A stretch of 15,326 bases of DNA, from contig JAFUUN010000083.1 of NCBI GenBank assembly GCA_017477855.1, positions 1-15,326 on the forward strand, given 5' to 3'. Within the stretch, counting starts at the first letter, position 1; every line of letters starts with the position of its first letter. Source of the stretch: Rickettsiales bacterium (GTDB taxonomy: Bacteria > Pseudomonadota > Alphaproteobacteria > Rickettsiales > Deianiraeaceae). Below the pieces are notes generated by a model. That model made no database searches. It saw only the letters and a program-made list of their open reading frames with translations, and was not told where the DNA came from. Position numbers and translations under genes: made by a program. This document shows, piece by piece, positions 13,362 through 15,326 of this stretch.

Positions 13362-14210
13362 TCAATTCTCCCCAACAAAAATCTTATCAGGCAAACGTAA
13401 ATCAACGTATTTAATATTCTGAATTTCTGACGCAAGAGCATACTCTGCATCCATTTTTACCAAACTACCAATAGCTTTTTTCCAGTTCTGACGTGGCAAT
13501 CTCACCACCAAATCATTATTCAATTTGATATCAAACCGACCGCTGGTATAGAAATATATTGACCGCACGTTGTCATAAAAATTGTTTTTTTTCAGCAGTT
13601 CAATTATCTCCGCAACATTCACATCACCAATCGTACCGCTCACAGTCAGAATTGTCTCAGCATTCCTCATTTTGTGATATGGAATGACCTTGTTGTCATA
13701 CGTCAACAGCTTCTTTGGGCAGCCGCCGTCAAGTAGGGAATTGCAGTTTTCAGGAAGCACAACCGCAATTATGTTTTTCTCCTTCACAAACACGTCAATG
13801 TCACCATTCACAAATGTCTTGCGGATATAGACATTATCAATAATGGAATTGTGGCTTTCCAGCTCGTTAATCATTTGCTTCATGGTGGCCTTGTTGACCT
13901 TCTTCCCAGACACGATGTTGACTATATTTTTCAGCTCATTTGCATCCAAAACGGAGTTCTTGTCAAGCCGTATTCTAATCTTACCGACCTCTGTTTCAAA
14001 AAGCCACGTAAAGAAGCCATTTACCTTATTCCCAATCGCATGCCCAAACGAAAATATGGAATTTCGCTTGTTGAACGACACAGCAATAGCGGATACAACA
14101 ATCAAAAATAATATGAATAAATTGACTTTTTTCAAAAACGCGCGCAATTTCCTCTTTAATATTATTATGCTAACAACTTCCGACCTGTTATTTCTACCTC
14201 CTAACAGCAT
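13362..14210 (-). CDS. ftsQ: Cell division protein FtsQ
   Basis: 282-residue bitopic inner-membrane protein of the divisome, linking FtsB/FtsL to the early division proteins. A basic N-terminus is followed by one transmembrane helix (about 30-46), a POTRA domain (about 77-145), the FtsQ/beta domain and the conserved C-terminal IKYVDLRLPDKIFV (266-279). It follows ddl by 25 bases, the usual order in alphaproteobacteria, but ftsA does not come next: a palindromic element and an M15 peptidase gene do. The start ATG has no Shine-Dalgarno before it; instead a perfect AGGAGG lies inside codons 3-5, with no good start codon at the right distance in frame. Divergent in primary sequence, as usual for FtsQ. 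Confidence 0.9.
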   Translation of the reverse strand: MLLGGRNNRSEVVSIIILKRKLRAFLKKVNLFILFLIVVSAIAVSFNKRNSIFSFGHAIGNKVNGFFTWLFETEVGKIRIRLDKNSVLDANELKNIVNIVSGKKVNKATMKQMINELESHNSIIDNVYIRKTFVNGDIDVFVKEKNIIAVVLPENCNSLLDGGCPKKLLTYDNKVIPYHKMRNAETILTVSGTIGDVNVAEIIELLKKNNFYDNVRSIYFYTSGRFDIKLNNDLVVRLPRQNWKKAIGSLVKMDAEYALASEIQNIKYVDLRLPDKIFVGEN

Positions 14211-14235
14211 AACAAAAATAGCTCAAAACGCCCAA

Positions 14236-15165
14236 CTACCCACCGTAGCTGGCATTTTTCAACAGCATTTCCACTATCTCCTCATATTTTATCCCTGCTT
14301 TGGCCGCTATTTCAGGCACTATTGATGTCTGCGTGAACCCAGGATGGGAGTTGACCTCCAACACATAAAAATCCTCGTCCTTTGTCAGCAAAAACTCACT
14401 GCGAGATATGTCTTTTAGCCCTATCAGATTATGTATTTTCACAGCCGTTTCCAACATTGCATTCTTTACTTCCTCGCTGGCTTCCACATCACAGTGCACC
14501 GCGCCATTCTCACTATATTTTGCTTTGTAGTCATAAAACTCACCATTTGGTTTGACCTCCAGCATACCGATGGCCTTTGGCTCCTTCCCTAAAACGGCCA
14601 CCTGAATTTCTCTTCCGTGAATTCTTTCCTCAATCAAAAAATGCTTGCTTTTCGTATGCAAAGTTGTTTCTTTAAAGCTAAACTCATGAGCGTTTTCAAT
14701 TGCAAATGCGTCAACCGATGAGCCATCACAAACTGGTTTGCAGAAAAGCTCTGTTTTATCAGCTATTTCACTGTTTTTCCAGTCCTCTTTCCATAGGTCA
14801 TTCTGCAAACGCTCCTTGCTTACTGTAAAACCCTTGATTGTCTTTATTCCAGCACCCTTAAATAGATTGTTGCACAATTGCTTATTCATTGCCAAAGCAC
14901 TTGCCAAGCGTCCGCTGTGTGTATATGGAATTTGCATAATGTCAAGTAGCCCTTGCAAACAGCCGTCTTCGCCGTATTGACCATGCATTGAGTTATATAT
15001 CACGTCAACATTGGCGTCCAAAATGTGTAACGGAATGTCCTTGTCAAATTCAATGTCAACAATCTCGTGACCAAGCTTTTGAAGTGCCCCACGTATACCA
15101 CTTGCACTACTTTTTGACACTTCGCATTCAGTCGTATTGCCACCAAAAACAAGCCCAACTCTCAT
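14236..15165 (-). CDS. ddl: D-alanine--D-alanine ligase
   Basis: 309-residue ATP-grasp enzyme joining two D-Ala for peptidoglycan precursors in the cytoplasm. Motifs: VFGGNTTECEVS near the N-terminus (normally GGxSxExxVS), MHGQYGEDGCLQGLL (about 60-74), PYTHSGRLASALAMNK, CKPVCDGSSVDAF (ATP-grasp) and the C-terminal metal/ATP signature VLEVNSHPGFTQTSIVP, where Ser-His replaces the usual Thr-Leu. Length is normal. A TTG at 15189 would add eight residues, but the promoter at 15176-15203 makes the ATG at 15165 the likely start. It is first in a ddl-ftsQ operon, which indicates this organism builds peptidoglycan. Confidence 0.93.
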   Translation of the reverse strand: MRVGLVFGGNTTECEVSKSSASGIRGALQKLGHEIVDIEFDKDIPLHILDANVDVIYNSMHGQYGEDGCLQGLLDIMQIPYTHSGRLASALAMNKQLCNNLFKGAGIKTIKGFTVSKERLQNDLWKEDWKNSEIADKTELFCKPVCDGSSVDAFAIENAHEFSFKETTLHTKSKHFLIEERIHGREIQVAVLGKEPKAIGMLEVKPNGEFYDYKAKYSENGAVHCDVEASEEVKNAMLETAVKIHNLIGLKDISRSEFLLTKDEDFYVLEVNSHPGFTQTSIVPEIAAKAGIKYEEIVEMLLKNASYGG

Positions 15166-15175
15166 ATTTTGAGGG

Positions 15176-15203
15176 AAAATAAAATACAAAATAGAAATGT
15201 CAA
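15176..15203 (-). promoter_or_regulatory. Promoter of ddl-ftsQ
   Basis: Perfect -35 TTGACA (15198-15203), 16-base spacer, -10 TATTTT (15176-15181). Transcription should start near 15169, leaving only about four bases before the ATG at 15165, so the message is nearly leaderless. It overlaps the alternative TTG start at 15189. Confidence 0.6.
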
Positions 15204-15266
15204 GGATTTATGTTGCTGCATCACTCTATTAAATTTTTGTATTAACTTTGAGATTGCAAAAGTAAT

Positions 15267-15326
15267 GTTGCGCCAGGGGCGGAGCACGTTTGGCCGACGA
15301 GGAACGAGGCGCAGCCAAACGGCGAG
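15267..15326 (-). repeat. GC-rich palindromic element, inverted partial copy
   Basis: The reverse complement of this stretch matches the 3' three-quarters of the copies at 10260 and 13255 (CTCGCCGTTTGGCTGCGCC through GCGCAAC), with a more diverged terminus (GTTGCGCCAGGGGCGG). It is cut by the window end. It lies upstream of ddl. Confidence 0.8.

Noticed and set aside
1..15326. CRISPR array, tRNA or rRNA genes
   Set aside because: No regularly spaced short repeats and no cloverleaf or rRNA-like sequence were seen; the repeats present are dispersed palindromes.

Overview
This 15.3 kb window comes from an AT-rich bacterial chromosome. The ParA C-terminus, the ddl-ftsQ pair and the AddA-type helicase point to an alphaproteobacterium, probably a host-associated lineage such as Rickettsiales or Holosporales. 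That placement is inferred from protein motifs and general character and was not tested by search. Two features of the window stand out. Almost no gene has a Shine-Dalgarno sequence before its start. GC-rich palindromic elements of about 82 bp are scattered through AT-rich DNA.

Layout. Positions 1-12 are the end of one palindromic element. Positions 18-3958 (minus) hold dnaB followed by an AddA/UvrD-type helicase, almost touching, as one operon. A divergent gene (4054-4782, plus) encodes an EF-hand protein with one membrane span and a basic tail. It converges with parA (4784-5569, minus) with one base between them. Positions 5588-7747 are an accessory island of three small unknown genes. Two of them are paralogues built from two tandem copies of an approximately 85-residue domain. 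The island looks like a tandem duplication that copied the parA upstream region, one island gene and the 3' end of the polA-like gene. Next come a stand-alone PolA-type 5' nuclease with no polymerase domain and a large insertion in its helical arch (7748-8953), and a four-span membrane protein with a histone-like lysine-rich tail (9113-9997). A 420 bp divergent intergenic region follows, filled by two palindromic structures and an AT-rich stretch. An outer-membrane beta-barrel candidate (10478-11350, plus) converges with a 447-residue unknown protein that has a His/Cys arrangement like clan CD (caspase-like) peptidases (11369-12712, minus). Then come an M15-type zinc peptidase (12765-13208), a full palindromic element, and the cell-wall/division pair ftsQ and ddl (13362-15165, minus). 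A partial inverted element closes the window.

How the genes fit together. dnaB, the AddA-like helicase, parA and the 5' nuclease are replication, repair and segregation genes. ddl and ftsQ belong to the peptidoglycan/division cluster. Between these housekeeping blocks lie accessory genes with no clear family: the duplicated island, the EF-hand protein and the protease-like protein. The three island genes and the EF-hand gene share a promoter signature, an ACTTTTG box abutting the -10, so they may be co-regulated. This shared promoter class plus the tandem repeat-domain family is the best candidate here for an undescribed system. Its function cannot be read from sequence.
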